DNA of 64,000 bases from positions 124,001 to 188,000 of the forward strand of contig WNDY01000001.1 of the NCBI GenBank assembly GCA_009914555.1, given 5' to 3'. The stretch comes from Xylophilus sp. Its GTDB lineage: Bacteria > Pseudomonadota > Gammaproteobacteria > Burkholderiales > Burkholderiaceae_C. The notes beneath the pieces are model-generated. The model had not been told where the DNA came from, did not search any database, and saw only the letters and a program-made list of their open reading frames with translations. A program made the translations under genes and the position numbers. Shown one piece after another: positions 56,381-64,000 of the stretch; the first letter of the stretch is position 1; each line of letters starts with the position of its first letter.

Positions 56381-56606
56381 TCAGAAGGCGGCGCTGTCCG
56401 AGAGGCGCTGCCTCAGTTCCCACAGAGCCACGCGGTTCGAGTCCCAATTCAGCAAGGCATGAGCTTCGTCGAAGCCCAGCCATCGGAGTCCATCCCGCGA
56501 TGAACTGCCACAGTTCGCCATCTGCACGCCGGAGCACGCAGAAGGCAGGTCCGGCGGAAGTGATACGGTGGGGGATCACCAGAACATTGAACGGAGCGCG
56601 TGCCAT
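56381..56606 (-). pseudogene. Nudix hydrolase gene with its central part deleted
   Basis: From ATG 56606 the first 38 codons read MARAPFNVLVIPHRI, then FCVLRRADGELWQFIAG, the start of a Nudix hydrolase. Within a few codons the frame shifts, and another frame reads WLGFDEAHALLNWDSN then RVALWELRQRL to a stop at 56381, the C-terminal end of the same family. About 70 residues including the whole Nudix box GX5EX7REUXEEXGU are missing. A single internal deletion explains both the loss and the frame change. No functional product is expected. Confidence 0.72.
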
Positions 56607-56617
56607 GGATAGGACCC

Positions 56618-56887
56618 TTACCGCTCTGTCAGTTGTCCTGTCACATACTTGTGCAAAACGCTCGCGATCAACGTCTGGTACGGAATCCCTTCCGCAAGTG
56701 CCCGGACCTGGATGTCGTTGAGGTCGCTTGAGGACAGGCGGATGTTCACCCGCCGGTCCTTGACGGCGGTTGCGCGCGCGGCGGCCTTGAACTTGGCGCG
56801 CTCGCCGGCCGAAGCGACGGAGCGGAATTCTTCCCGCTCGAAGGCTTCGAGGATGCTGCGTTCTTCATGGTCGGTCGGTGCTGTCAT
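56618..56887 (-). CDS. CopG/BrnA-like antitoxin of a type II toxin-antitoxin pair
   Basis: An 89-residue protein. The N-terminal half is acidic and helical (EERSILEAFEREEF), likely the toxin-binding part. The C-terminal half, DRRVNIRLSSSDLNDIQVRA followed by EGIPYQTLIASVLHKY, is a ribbon-helix-helix DNA-binding domain. GGAGCAACC precedes ATG 56887. The start overlaps the toxin gene by 23 bp, so the toxin comes first. It should neutralise the toxin and repress the operon. Confidence 0.87.
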   Translation of the reverse strand: MTAPTDHEERSILEAFEREEFRSVASAGERAKFKAAARATAVKDRRVNIRLSSSDLNDIQVRALAEGIPYQTLIASVLHKYVTGQLTER

Positions 56888-57167
56888 GAGGGGTTGCTCC
56901 GTGAAGGTAATCGCGGGTGGCTTTGCGGCTCGGGATGATGGTCTTGAGGAAGTAATGGGTGTCTTCTTCGACGAAAGGCACCAGGTAGGCATAGCAGTCC
57001 CAGGCAACGACCAGGATGCGCTGCGCTGGGTATCGGTCCACGTTCGGATGGGCCAGGATGTCCAGCAAACCGCCGGCTTCGATGGCCACGACGACGGCTT
57101 CGAAGGACACACCGCGCTCCGATCGGAGCAGGGCGTTCTTCTCCGGGTTCCACCGGAAAGGCTTCAC
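56865..57167 (-). CDS. BrnT-like toxin of a type II toxin-antitoxin pair
   Basis: A 100-residue protein opening FRWNPEKNALLRSERGVSFE, the W-N-x-E-K pattern of the BrnT superfamily, then LDILAHPN, RILVVAWDCYAYLVPFVEE and FLKTIIPSRKATRDYL. Such proteins are ribonucleases of the RelE-like fold; the conserved basic and histidine residues are present. The start is GTG 57167. Unlike the remnant near dacB this copy is complete. Role inferred from family. Confidence 0.85.
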   Translation of the reverse strand: MKPFRWNPEKNALLRSERGVSFEAVVVAIEAGGLLDILAHPNVDRYPAQRILVVAWDCYAYLVPFVEEDTHYFLKTIIPSRKATRDYLHGATPHDSTDRP

Positions 57168-57262
57168 GGAGCCGATGGTAGGCGAGTGTGTGCCTTTTGT
57201 CTTCAGGTACCTGGGCCTTCAGCCCACGCACCGGCTCCGCGTGACGCTGCGCTGCGGTGGAC

Positions 57263-58555
57263 TCAACGCTCCACGGCGTCGATCATGATGGCCACGCCGG
57301 TACTGCCGCGGCGCACCGCCTGCGGCGCGCTGATCGGCTGCCCGGCCTGGCGCTGGGCGCTGCCGCTGCGGCTGATGCGGGCCTCGACGGTGAGTTCGTC
57401 GAACCGCGACAGCGGCAGCTCGGGCGACATGGCATGGCTGTCGTCGAGCGCGAACGCCGCCGGCAGCCGGTCGGCCGGCAGGCGCAGCACGGCCACCGGC
57501 ACCCGCCCGGTCTGCGCGGCGCGGGCCACGATGAAGAGTGTGTCGCCGGGCTGCACGCGTGCCGCCAGCGCGGGCGCGAGCCGCACGGTGCCGGCGATGC
57601 CTGCCGCGCTGCGCGCCGCCGGCTTCGGCGGCGCGGCCGGGGCCGCTGCCTGCGCGGGCGCGCCTTTGTCGAGGCGGGCGATGTCGCTCTGCACCCGCAG
57701 CGCGATGTCGGAGCCGGGCTCCAGCAGCGCCAGCAGGCGCTGCCAGTGGGTGCGCGCGGCATCGATGTCGGCGCGCCGCACGGCCGCGGCGCCGGCCAGC
57801 GCGAGCGCCTTGGCCTGGTGGGCGTCGAGCTTCAGCGCCTCGTCGAGCGCCGCCTGCACCGGGCCGTCGAGCGCGCCGTTGCGGCTCGATGCGAGCGCGT
57901 CGGCCAGGTCGGCCAGCAGCCGGGCCTGGAACTCGGCCGGCAGGCTCTGGCGCCTGGCCAGGTCGACGGCGGTGCGGTAGGCCTCGGACGCGGCGGCGTA
58001 GTTCTCCTGCGCCTCGCGCGAGCGTGCCAACACCAGCCAGCCTTCGATGTCGTCAGGCGCGCTGCGCAGCCGCGCTTCGAGGCGCGCGACCATGGTGTCG
58101 ACGTCGGCGCCCGCGGCGGCATGGTCGCCGCCGGCCGTGCCTGCGGCCAGCAGGGCCACGGCCTTCGGATCGCCGACCTCCAGGTAGAGCGCGAGCGCGG
58201 CCAGCGGCAGCAGTGCGCTGAGCAGCGCCGCGGCCACGCGGCGGTGCCGTGGGCGATCGAGCGGCGTGGGGGGCGCGGCCGCGAGGCGGTCGGTGTCTTC
58301 GAGCAGGCCGCGGTCCAGTTCGTCGAGCGCCTGCTGGCGGTCGCCCGGCGCCACGGTCTGGCGGTCGAACTCGCGTTCGAGTTCCTCGCGCTGCGCCCGG
58401 TACAGGGCGAGCAGGCGGGCCCTGGCGTCGGCGTCGGGCGCGGGCGGCTCCTGCGGCTCGGCGAGCAGCGGCCAGATCAGCGCGGCCAGCACCGTCAGCA
58501 GCAGGGCGAGGGCGGCGGCCCAGAGCGGCCACAGGGGGCCGATCGGCGTCGTCAT
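57263..58555 (-). CDS. ccmI: c-type cytochrome biogenesis protein CcmI
   Basis: A 430-residue CcmI (CycH). Two N-terminal membrane spans flank a cytoplasmic loop with a basic helix (YRAQREELEREFDRQ). A periplasmic TPR-like region (MVARLEARLRSAPDDIEGWLVLARS, then NYAAASEAYRTAVDLA) and a C-terminal beta domain follow. CcmI chaperones apocytochrome c to the haem ligation complex with CcmH and CcmF. It is the last gene of the ccm run; its start overlaps the ccmH stop (ATGA). Confidence 0.93.
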   Translation of the reverse strand: MTTPIGPLWPLWAAALALLLTVLAALIWPLLAEPQEPPAPDADARARLLALYRAQREELEREFDRQTVAPGDRQQALDELDRGLLEDTDRLAAAPPTPLDRPRHRRVAAALLSALLPLAALALYLEVGDPKAVALLAAGTAGGDHAAAGADVDTMVARLEARLRSAPDDIEGWLVLARSREAQENYAAASEAYRTAVDLARRQSLPAEFQARLLADLADALASSRNGALDGPVQAALDEALKLDAHQAKALALAGAAAVRRADIDAARTHWQRLLALLEPGSDIALRVQSDIARLDKGAPAQAAAPAAPPKPAARSAAGIAGTVRLAPALAARVQPGDTLFIVARAAQTGRVPVAVLRLPADRLPAAFALDDSHAMSPELPLSRFDELTVEARISRSGSAQRQAGQPISAPQAVRRGSTGVAIMIDAVER

Positions 58556-59067
58556 GGCAGCGGCTCCCCGTCGCGCAGCGCCTGCGCGCGTGCGCGCTGC
58601 GCATCGGTCAGCACGGCGGGCTCGGCCGCGGCGCCGCGCCGGCGAAGTGCACGCAGCAGCGCCCACAGGCCGGCCAGCGCGGCGATGAACGGGCCGCCCC
58701 AGAGCAGCCAGGTCGACGGCTGGAACGGCGGCACGTAGTGCACGAAGGCGCCGTAGCGCTGCTCGAAGAAGGCCACGACGTCCCGGTCGCTGCGGCCGGC
58801 TGCGAGCTGCGTGCGGATCTCGCGGCGCATGTCGGCGGCCAGCGGCGCGTTGGACTCGGCCACGGTCTGGTTCTGGCAGACGACGCAGCGCAGCTGCTCC
58901 GCCAGCGCAAGCTCGCGCGCGTCGAGCGCGGCGTCGGCCCGCGCGGCCCAGGACGCGGCGGCCAGCAGCAGGGCGGCCAGCGCACCGCGCCATATACCCA
59001 CATGGGTACTGCTCCACAGCGATTTTCCATAGAGCGCTACAGGACCATACTCTCCGTATCGAGACAT
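58552..59067 (-). CDS. ccmH: cytochrome c-type biogenesis protein CcmH
   Basis: A 171-residue thioredox protein of the haem-ligation complex. The active site LRCVVCQNQTVAESNA is followed by the DMRREIRTQLAAG helix and a membrane span WLLWGGPFIAALAGLWALL. ATG 59067 overlaps the ccmG stop (TAATG) and has AGGAG at 9 nt. The first 22 residues (MSRYGEYGPVALYGKSLWSS and two more) are unlike any CcmH leader and are encoded by a dispersed repeat. A GTG at 59001 would give a normal signal peptide (MGIWRGALAALLLAAAS). Which start is used is uncertain. Confidence 0.9.
   Translation of the reverse strand: MSRYGEYGPVALYGKSLWSSTHVGIWRGALAALLLAAASWAARADAALDARELALAEQLRCVVCQNQTVAESNAPLAADMRREIRTQLAAGRSDRDVVAFFEQRYGAFVHYVPPFQPSTWLLWGGPFIAALAGLWALLRALRRRGAAAEPAVLTDAQRARAQALRDGEPLP
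59004..59046 (+). repeat. dispersed small intergenic repeat, copy B, inside the ccmH leader
   Basis: A 43-bp unit from GGGTACTGCTCCACAGCG to GCGCTACAGGACC, aligned over its whole length with copy A (39733-39776). It is noticeably less GC-rich than its surroundings and stays open in the ccmH frame. Confidence 0.55.
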
Positions 59068-59585
59068 TACCGAAGACTCCTGATGACGGGCAGGAGCTGC
59101 GCCTGCCAGACCTGGGTGTTGACCGGCCCGGTGTGCCGGTAGCGGATGCGGCCGGCCGCATCGATCACGAAGGTCTCGGGTACGCCCTGCACGCCGAAGT
59201 CCATGCCGATGCGCCCGTCGGCGTCCACGGCCGAGGCGACGTAGGGGTTGCCGGCGCGCGCCAGCAGCGCGAGCGCGGGCCCGTCCTTGTCCTTGTAGTT
59301 CAGGCCGTAGACCGGCACGCCGTCGCGCGCGGCCAGCACCTTGAGGGCGGGCAGCTCCTCCTGGCAGGGGCCGCACCACGAGGCCCAGACGTTGAGCAGC
59401 CAGACCTGGCCGCGCATCTGCGCCACGTCGAACCGCTGCTGCGGCGCGTGCAGCAGCGGCCGGTCGATCGTGGGCGCCGGCCGGTCGAGCAGGGCCGACG
59501 GCAGTGCGCGCGGGTCGCGCTGCAGGCCCAGCGCGAACACCACGGCCAGCACCAGAAAGGCGCCGAGCGGCAGCAGGAAGCGCAT
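59067..59585 (-). CDS. ccmG: thiol:disulfide interchange protein CcmG (DsbE)
   Basis: A 172-residue membrane-anchored thioredoxin. One N-terminal span (MRFLLPLGAFLVLAVVFALG) is followed by a thioredoxin fold with active site WCGPC in NVWASWCGPCQEEL and the CcmG-type GVQGVPETFVID. It reduces the cysteines of apocytochrome c via CcmH. Its ATG overlaps the end of the ccmF remnant. Confidence 0.94.
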   Translation of the reverse strand: MRFLLPLGAFLVLAVVFALGLQRDPRALPSALLDRPAPTIDRPLLHAPQQRFDVAQMRGQVWLLNVWASWCGPCQEELPALKVLAARDGVPVYGLNYKDKDGPALALLARAGNPYVASAVDADGRIGMDFGVQGVPETFVIDAAGRIRYRHTGPVNTQVWQAQLLPVIRSLR

Positions 59586-61599
59586 CAGGCGGCCCCCTGT
59601 CCGTCGGCGGCCAGCGGCGGCAGCGCGGCCCTCGCCTTGCGCACCGCCGCGGCCACGCGGTAGCGCCGGTCGGCGACCGCGAGCAGGCCGCCGGCGGCCA
59701 TCAGCAGGCAGCCGAGCCAGATTTACGCCATGAACGGCTTGACCTGGATGCGCACCGTCCAGCTGCGCTCGTCGATGCGCTCGCCGAGCGCGACGAACAG
59801 GTCGCGCAGCAGGCCGGTGTCGATCGCGGCCTGCGACAGCGGCATCTCCTGCGCGCGGTAGCGGCGCTTCTCGGGCTGGAGCACGCGCAGCGGCCGGCCG
59901 CTGCGGCTGACCTGCACCTGGGCGCGCTGGGCGTCGTAGTTGGGGCCGGCCACGTCGTCGAAGCCGGTGATGCGGAATTCGAAGCCCTGCACGGTGACCG
60001 GCTGGCCGAGCGCCAGCGTCAGCTCGCGCTTGCTCTCGAAGCCGGTGGCCAGCGTGGCGCCGAAGATGAACACGCCGATGCCCGCGTGGGCCAGCACCAT
60101 GCCCCACCAGCTGCGCGGCTGGCGCGCGGCGCGCCGGTGCCACGGCGTGCCGGCCTCGCCGCCGCTGCCCAGCCGCTTGCCGGCGTGCGCGAGCGTGCTG
60201 CAGACGCACCAGGCCGCGAGCAGCAGGCCGAACGCGGTGGACGGCTTCCACGCCGCATCGTCGCCGAGCGGCAGCAGCCAGCCCAGCAGCAGCGCGCTCG
60301 CGCCGCTGGCGGCCACGGCCCAGCGCAGCTGCGTGCGCAGCTCGGGCAGCGTGCTGCGCTTCCAGCGCGCCATCGGGCCTGCGCCCATCAGCACCAGCGC
60401 CGGCACCACGAGCGGGATGAACACCGCCTCGAAGTAGGGCGGGCCGACCGAGATCTTGTCGCCGCCGAGCACGTCGAGCAGCAGCGGATAGAGCGGCCGA
60501 TCAGCACCGCGAGCGCGGCCGCGCTGAAGAGCACGTTGTTGACCAGCAGCAGCGTCTCGCGCGACAGCAGCGCGAACACGCCGCCGAGGCCCACGGTCGG
60601 CGCGCGCCAGGCGAACAGCAGCAGCGACGTGCCGACCACGAAGGCCATGAAGCAGAGGATGTAGAGCCCGCGCCCCGGGTCCACCGCGAACGCGTGGACC
60701 GAGGTCAGCACGCCCGAGCGCACGAGGAAGGTGCCCATGAGGCTCAGCGAGAAGGCCGCGATCGCCAGCAGCACCGTCCAGCTGCGGAACGCCCCGCGTT
60801 GGCCGGTGACGATCAGCGAATGGATCAGCGCGGTGCCGACGAGCCACGGCATGAACGAGGCGTTCTCCACCGGGTCCCAGAACCACCAGCCGCCCCAGCC
60901 CAGCACGTAGTAGGCCCAGGCGCTGCCCAGCAGGATGCCGAGCGTGAGGAAGCCCCAGGCGGCCAGCGTCCACGGGCGCGACCAGCGGGCCCAGACCGCG
61001 TTGAGCTCGCCCGACAGCAGCGCGGCGATGCCGAACGCGAAGGCGACCGAGAAGCCGACATAGCCCATGTAGAGCAGCGGCGGATGCAGCACCATGCCCG
61101 GGTCCTGCAGCAGCGGATTCAGGTCCGCGCCCTCGGGCGGCGCGGGCAGCATGCGCTCGAACGGGTTGGACAGCAGCAGCAGGAACACGATCAGCCCGAC
61201 GCTGATCCAGCCCATGACCGCGATCACACGCGCCGCATAGGCCGCAGGCAGCTGGCGGCTGCGCAGCGCGACCGCCATGGTCCAGCCCGCGAGCAGGCAT
61301 TCCCACAGCAGCATCGAGCCCTCGTGGCCGCCCCAGACGGCCGCGAAGCGGTAGATGGCCGGCAGCTGCGAATGCGAGTTCGACGCGACGTAGCGCACCG
61401 AGAAGTCGTCCGCCAGGAACGCGTCGGCCAGGCAGGCGAACGCGAGCCAGGCCAGCGCGCACTGCAGCACGGCCGCGGGCCGCGCGAGCCGCATCCAGCT
61501 CGCGATGCCCCAGGTCGCGCCGGCCAGCGGCAGCGTGGCCTGCACGATGGCGACCAGCAGCGCGAGCACGAGGGCGAAGACGCCGATTTCGGGAATCAT
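59585..61599 (-). pseudogene. ccmF: ccmF haem lyase gene with a frameshift and a premature stop
   Basis: The frame from ATG 61599 encodes a normal CcmF start and the WWD motif region (GWGGWWFWDPVENASFMPWL) to about NNVLFSAAALAVLIGR. Near 60500 one base is missing, and the protein continues in another frame as PLYPLLLDVLGGDKISVGPP. That frame then meets TAA at 59723-59725 after VKPFMA, while the expected ending (IWLGCLLMAAGG, about 45 residues) continues to TGA at 59585. Two independent lesions mean either real decay or base-call errors. CcmF is the haem-transferring subunit, so loss would abolish System I unless errors are responsible. Confidence 0.82.
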
Positions 61600-62066
61600 G
61601 GTGCGCTCGCTCCTGCGGGCAGCACGGTGCCGGTCTTGCGGTCGTGCGCCTGCTTCATCGCCGCGGCGGCCTCGGGCGGCATGTAGTTCTCGTCGTGCTT
61701 GGCCAGCACCTCGGTGGCGGCGAACAGCGCGCCTTCCTGCTGGAGCCGGCCGGCCGCGACCACGCCCTTGCCTTCGCGGAACAGGGCGGGCAGCAGGCCG
61801 CGGTAGTGCACCGGAATGCTGACGGCGCCGTCGGTGACGGTGAAGCGCACCTCCATGCCGTCGGGCATGCGGCGCAGCGATGCGGGCTCGACCAGGCCGC
61901 CGAGGCGGAAGGCCGCATGGCGCGGCGCCTCGCCGGCGCGGATCTGGCTCGGGCTGTAGAAGAACATCACGTTGCTGTTGAGCGCGTTGAGCACCAGCGC
62001 GGTCGCGGTGCCCACGGCCGCGAGGCCGAGGGCGACGAACAGCAGGCGTTTTTTGCGGGGCGTCAT
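61596..62066 (-). CDS. ccmE: cytochrome c maturation haem chaperone CcmE
   Basis: A 156-residue membrane-tethered OB-fold protein. One N-terminal span ([20 protein letters not shown]) precedes the beta-barrel. The haem attachment site [10 protein letters not shown] carries H124 and the nearby Y128. CcmE receives haem from CcmC and passes it to CcmF. ATG 62066 overlaps the ccmD stop (ATGA). Confidence 0.95.
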   Translation of the reverse strand: MTPRKKRLLFVALGLAAVGTATALVLNALNSNVMFFYSPSQIRAGEAPRHAAFRLGGLVEPASLRRMPDGMEVRFTVTDGAVSIPVHYRGLLPALFREGKGVVAAGRLQQEGALFAATEVLAKHDENYMPPEAAAAMKQAHDRKTGTVLPAGASAP

Positions 62067-62182
62067 GGCCGTGCGTCCCGGGTGCGCCGGCAGCGGCGCC
62101 ACAGCAGCAGCACCTCGGCCGCCAGCAGCAGGCCCGAGACGCCGCAGGCGAGCAGGAGGAAGAAAGCGTGGGTCGTCGTCAT
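62063..62182 (-). CDS. ccmD: haem exporter accessory protein CcmD
   Basis: A 39-residue single-span protein, [20 protein letters not shown] then [19 protein letters not shown], with a hydrophobic helix and basic C-terminus as in other CcmD. It promotes release of holo-CcmE from CcmABC. Both ends overlap neighbours by 4 bp, so position and size identify it. Confidence 0.9.
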   Translation of the reverse strand: MTTTHAFFLLLACGVSGLLLAAEVLLLWRRCRRTRDARP

Positions 62183-62943
62183 GGCTGTCGTTCCAGTGCC
62201 GCGCGCTCCTCGATCAGGCAGCGGGTGCGCGCAAGGGCCACGGCGATGCTGTAGGCCCAGCAGGCCAGCGCCATGCAGACGAGGCCGGCGAGCATGGTGT
62301 GCGTCATCGACGGCGCGGCGTCGAGGCGGATCGACGCGCCCTGGTGCAGCGTGCTCCACCACTGCACCGAGAAATAGATGATCGGCACGTTGACCACGCC
62401 GGCCAGCAGCAGGATCGCGCCGGCGCCGTCAGCGCGCTGCGGATTCTCGATGGCCGACACGAGGCCGAGGTAGCCGAGGTAGAGGAACAGCAGGATCAGC
62501 TCCGAGGTGAGCCGCGCGTCCCAGACCCACCAGGTGCCCCAGGTGGGCTTGCCCCAGACGGCGCCGGTCCACAGCGCGATCACGGTGAACACCGCGCCCG
62601 TCGGTGCGAGCGCGCGCGACAGCAGCGGCGACAGCCGCGTGTGCAGCACCAGGCCGGCGGCCGCATGGAAGGCCGCGACGAGGTAGAGGAACATCGACAT
62701 CCAGGCCGCCGGCACGTGCAGGAAGAGGATGCGGTAGACCTCGCCCTGCTGGTGGTCGGTCGGCGCCACGACGAAGCCGAGCCAGAGGCCGGCGATGGCC
62801 AGCAGCACCGCGGCCGCGGCGAACCACGGGATCCAGCGGCCGGCGAAGGCATGGAAGACGACCGGCGAGGCCAGCCGGCGCCAGCCGCCGCTGTGGCGGT
62901 GGGCGGCAGGCCGCAGCGATGAAGTCTGTATGTGAATGCTCAT
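62179..62943 (-). CDS. ccmC: haem ABC transporter permease CcmC
   Basis: A 254-residue six-span membrane protein. The tryptophan-rich signature [20 protein letters not shown] is complete, and histidines lie in the loops flanking it (LFLHVPAAW and LHQGAS). CcmC attaches haem to CcmE. It starts 10 bp after ccmB. Confidence 0.95.
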   Translation of the reverse strand: MSIHIQTSSLRPAAHRHSGGWRRLASPVVFHAFAGRWIPWFAAAAVLLAIAGLWLGFVVAPTDHQQGEVYRILFLHVPAAWMSMFLYLVAAFHAAAGLVLHTRLSPLLSRALAPTGAVFTVIALWTGAVWGKPTWGTWWVWDARLTSELILLFLYLGYLGLVSAIENPQRADGAGAILLLAGVVNVPIIYFSVQWWSTLHQGASIRLDAAPSMTHTMLAGLVCMALACWAYSIAVALARTRCLIEERAALERQP

Positions 62944-62953
62944 GAGGGTTCGC

Positions 62954-63625
62954 TTATTCCAGCGCCAGCCGCAGCGCCGCGGCGCAGGCCCAGGGAACGA
63001 GGAAGGCCGCCAGCGACAGGCAGGCGCCCAGCAGGCTCAGGTGCGCGCCCGTGGGCAGGCCCTGCTGGCTGGCGGCCACGGCGGCGCAGCCGAACACCAG
63101 CGGCGGCACGGCCAGCGGCGGCACGGCCAGCGGCAGCACGATCAGCGCGAGCAGCACGTGGCCCGAGAGGCCCAGCGTGAGCGCGGCGCCGAGCGCGCCG
63201 ACCAGCGTGAGCGTCGGCGTGCCGAGCAGCAGCGCGAGCACCAGCACGCCGACGGTCTCGGCCGGCAGGCCGTACTGCAGCGCCAGCAGCGGCGCGACCA
63301 CGATCAGCGGCACGCAGGTGATGCACCAGTGCGCGGCGATCTTTGCGGCCACGAGTCCGGTGAGGCCATGCGGCGAGACCAGCCACTGCTCGAGGTTGCC
63401 GTCGGCCAGGTCCGGCTCGAACAGGCGGTTAAACGAGATCAGCACCGCCAGCAGCGCCGCGACCCAGACGACGCCGGGGCCGATCGCGCGCAGCAGCGCG
63501 GCGTCCGGCCCGATGACCAGCGGGAACAAGCTGCCGACGAGGATGAAGAAGACCAGCCCGCTGAGCGCGTCGGAAGGGCGGCGCTGCGCGACCAGGAATT
63601 CGCGCTGGAAGACGGCGGTCAGCAT
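62954..63625 (-). CDS. ccmB: haem exporter permease CcmB
   Basis: A 223-residue six-span permease. It opens [20 protein letters not shown] and has the characteristic segments [18 protein letters not shown] and [14 protein letters not shown]. With CcmA it forms the ATPase complex that frees holo-CcmE. The start lies just downstream of the ccmA stop. Confidence 0.95.
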   Translation of the reverse strand: MLTAVFQREFLVAQRRPSDALSGLVFFILVGSLFPLVIGPDAALLRAIGPGVVWVAALLAVLISFNRLFEPDLADGNLEQWLVSPHGLTGLVAAKIAAHWCITCVPLIVVAPLLALQYGLPAETVGVLVLALLLGTPTLTLVGALGAALTLGLSGHVLLALIVLPLAVPPLAVPPLVFGCAAVAASQQGLPTGAHLSLLGACLSLAAFLVPWACAAALRLALE

Positions 63626-64000
63626 GCGAAGGCCTCCACGTCCTCGGGCGGCGGCGCGGCCGGCGACGGCTGCGGCAGCGCGTCGAGCTGCAGCGTGCGC
63701 AGCATCGTGGCCGGCACGCCGAGCGGGCGGTGGGTGGCGATGACCGCGGCGCCGCCGTGTTCCAGATGGGCGGTCAGCTGCGCGTCCAGCAGGTCTTCGC
63801 TCGCGCGGTCCAGCGCGGCATAGGGTTCGTCGAGCAGCCAGAGCGCGCGCTGTCCGAGCGTCACCCGCGCCAGGGCGAGCCGCCGGCGCTGGCCCTGCGA
63901 CAGGCGGCGCACCGGCTGGCCGGCCAGCGCGGCCAGGCCCCAGGTGGCGAGCGCCGCGGGCACGGCCTCGGCCGGCGCACCGCCCGACAGCCGCAGCCCG
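63619..64000 (-). CDS. ccmA: haem exporter ATP-binding protein CcmA (5' part beyond window)
   Basis: The C-terminal 126 codons of CcmA; the start and Walker A lie beyond the right edge. Visible are the ABC signature [14 protein letters not shown], Walker [13 protein letters not shown] and the H-loop VIATHRP, followed by a short tail. Its stop overlaps the ccmB leader closely. It is the first gene of the ccm run in this window. Confidence 0.93.
   Translation of the reverse strand, partial: GLRLSGGAPAEAVPAALATWGLAALAGQPVRRLSQGQRRRLALARVTLGQRALWLLDEPYAALDRASEDLLDAQLTAHLEHGGAAVIATHRPLGVPATMLRTLQLDALPQPSPAAPPPEDVEAFAC

Noticed and set aside
59504-60664. Plus-strand frame of 386 codons opposite ccmF
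   Set aside because: It is the complement of ccmF coding sequence, rich in Arg/Ala/Gln, without start signals.

Overview
The window is a high-GC stretch of a Gram-negative chromosome. Its gene content points to a betaproteobacterium of the order Burkholderiales (Alcaligenaceae or Comamonadaceae type): Bug-type TctC receptors, a fused indolepyruvate oxidoreductase, a TctDE-like two-component pair, a complete System I cytochrome c maturation locus, RdgC and a fused DppDF-type ATPase. This placement is inferred from gene content, not from a marker gene. No rRNA, tRNA or CRISPR array was found.

Layout. (1) 3-9435, all plus strand: a putative catabolic island for peptides or amides containing D-amino acids. 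It holds an amidase with a CHRD-like tail, two paralogous Bug receptors with duplicated leaders, an M81 (MlrC-like) peptidase, a LysR regulator, a DadA-like flavoprotein, an N-acyl-D-amino-acid deacylase and RidA. (2) 9457-21129: housekeeping and mixed genes, namely an esterase, tsaB divergent from dacB, a decayed brnT toxin with an intact brnA, a GDSL lipoprotein, an Lrp regulator divergent from a 1197-residue indolepyruvate ferredoxin oxidoreductase, and a PAS-GAF-GGDEF-EAL protein. (3) 21227-38467, all minus strand: a 17 kb putative organosulfur gene set. It has two receptors, a DppBC-DF-type importer, three LLM flavin monooxygenases (one broken), a DszB-like desulfinase, an FAD/[2Fe-2S] oxidoreductase pair, an aldo/keto reductase and two sigma54 activators of the SfnR type. 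A candidate -24/-12 promoter and an activator-site-like dyad lie ahead of the first gene. (4) 38994-42710: pirin, a Gfo/Idh/MocA oxidoreductase, a Gly/Tyr/Arg-rich disordered protein and a DUF4142 protein.

(5) 42918-43459 is a DnaA-box-rich origin. It consists of two copies of one module (AT-rich TTATTTCAA, TAG-trio tract, DnaA box, degenerate box, inverted pair of boxes), with all six elements repeated at exactly 346 bp. No dnaA, dnaN, gyrB or rpmH lies in the window. (6) 43582-48074: PagL, a Spy-like protein, RdgC and a chemoreceptor. (7) 48304-56371: an IS5-like remnant, a czcCBA efflux operon and a divergent two-component pair. (8) 56381-57167: a Nudix gene with its middle deleted and a type II toxin-antitoxin pair. 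(9) 57263-64000: ccmABCDEFGHI on the minus strand. ccmF carries a frameshift and a premature stop, and the ccmG-ccmH junction carries one copy of a five-copy dispersed small repeat.

Family assignments rest on motifs read by eye. Pathway roles for regions 1 and 3 are inference from gene neighbourhood.
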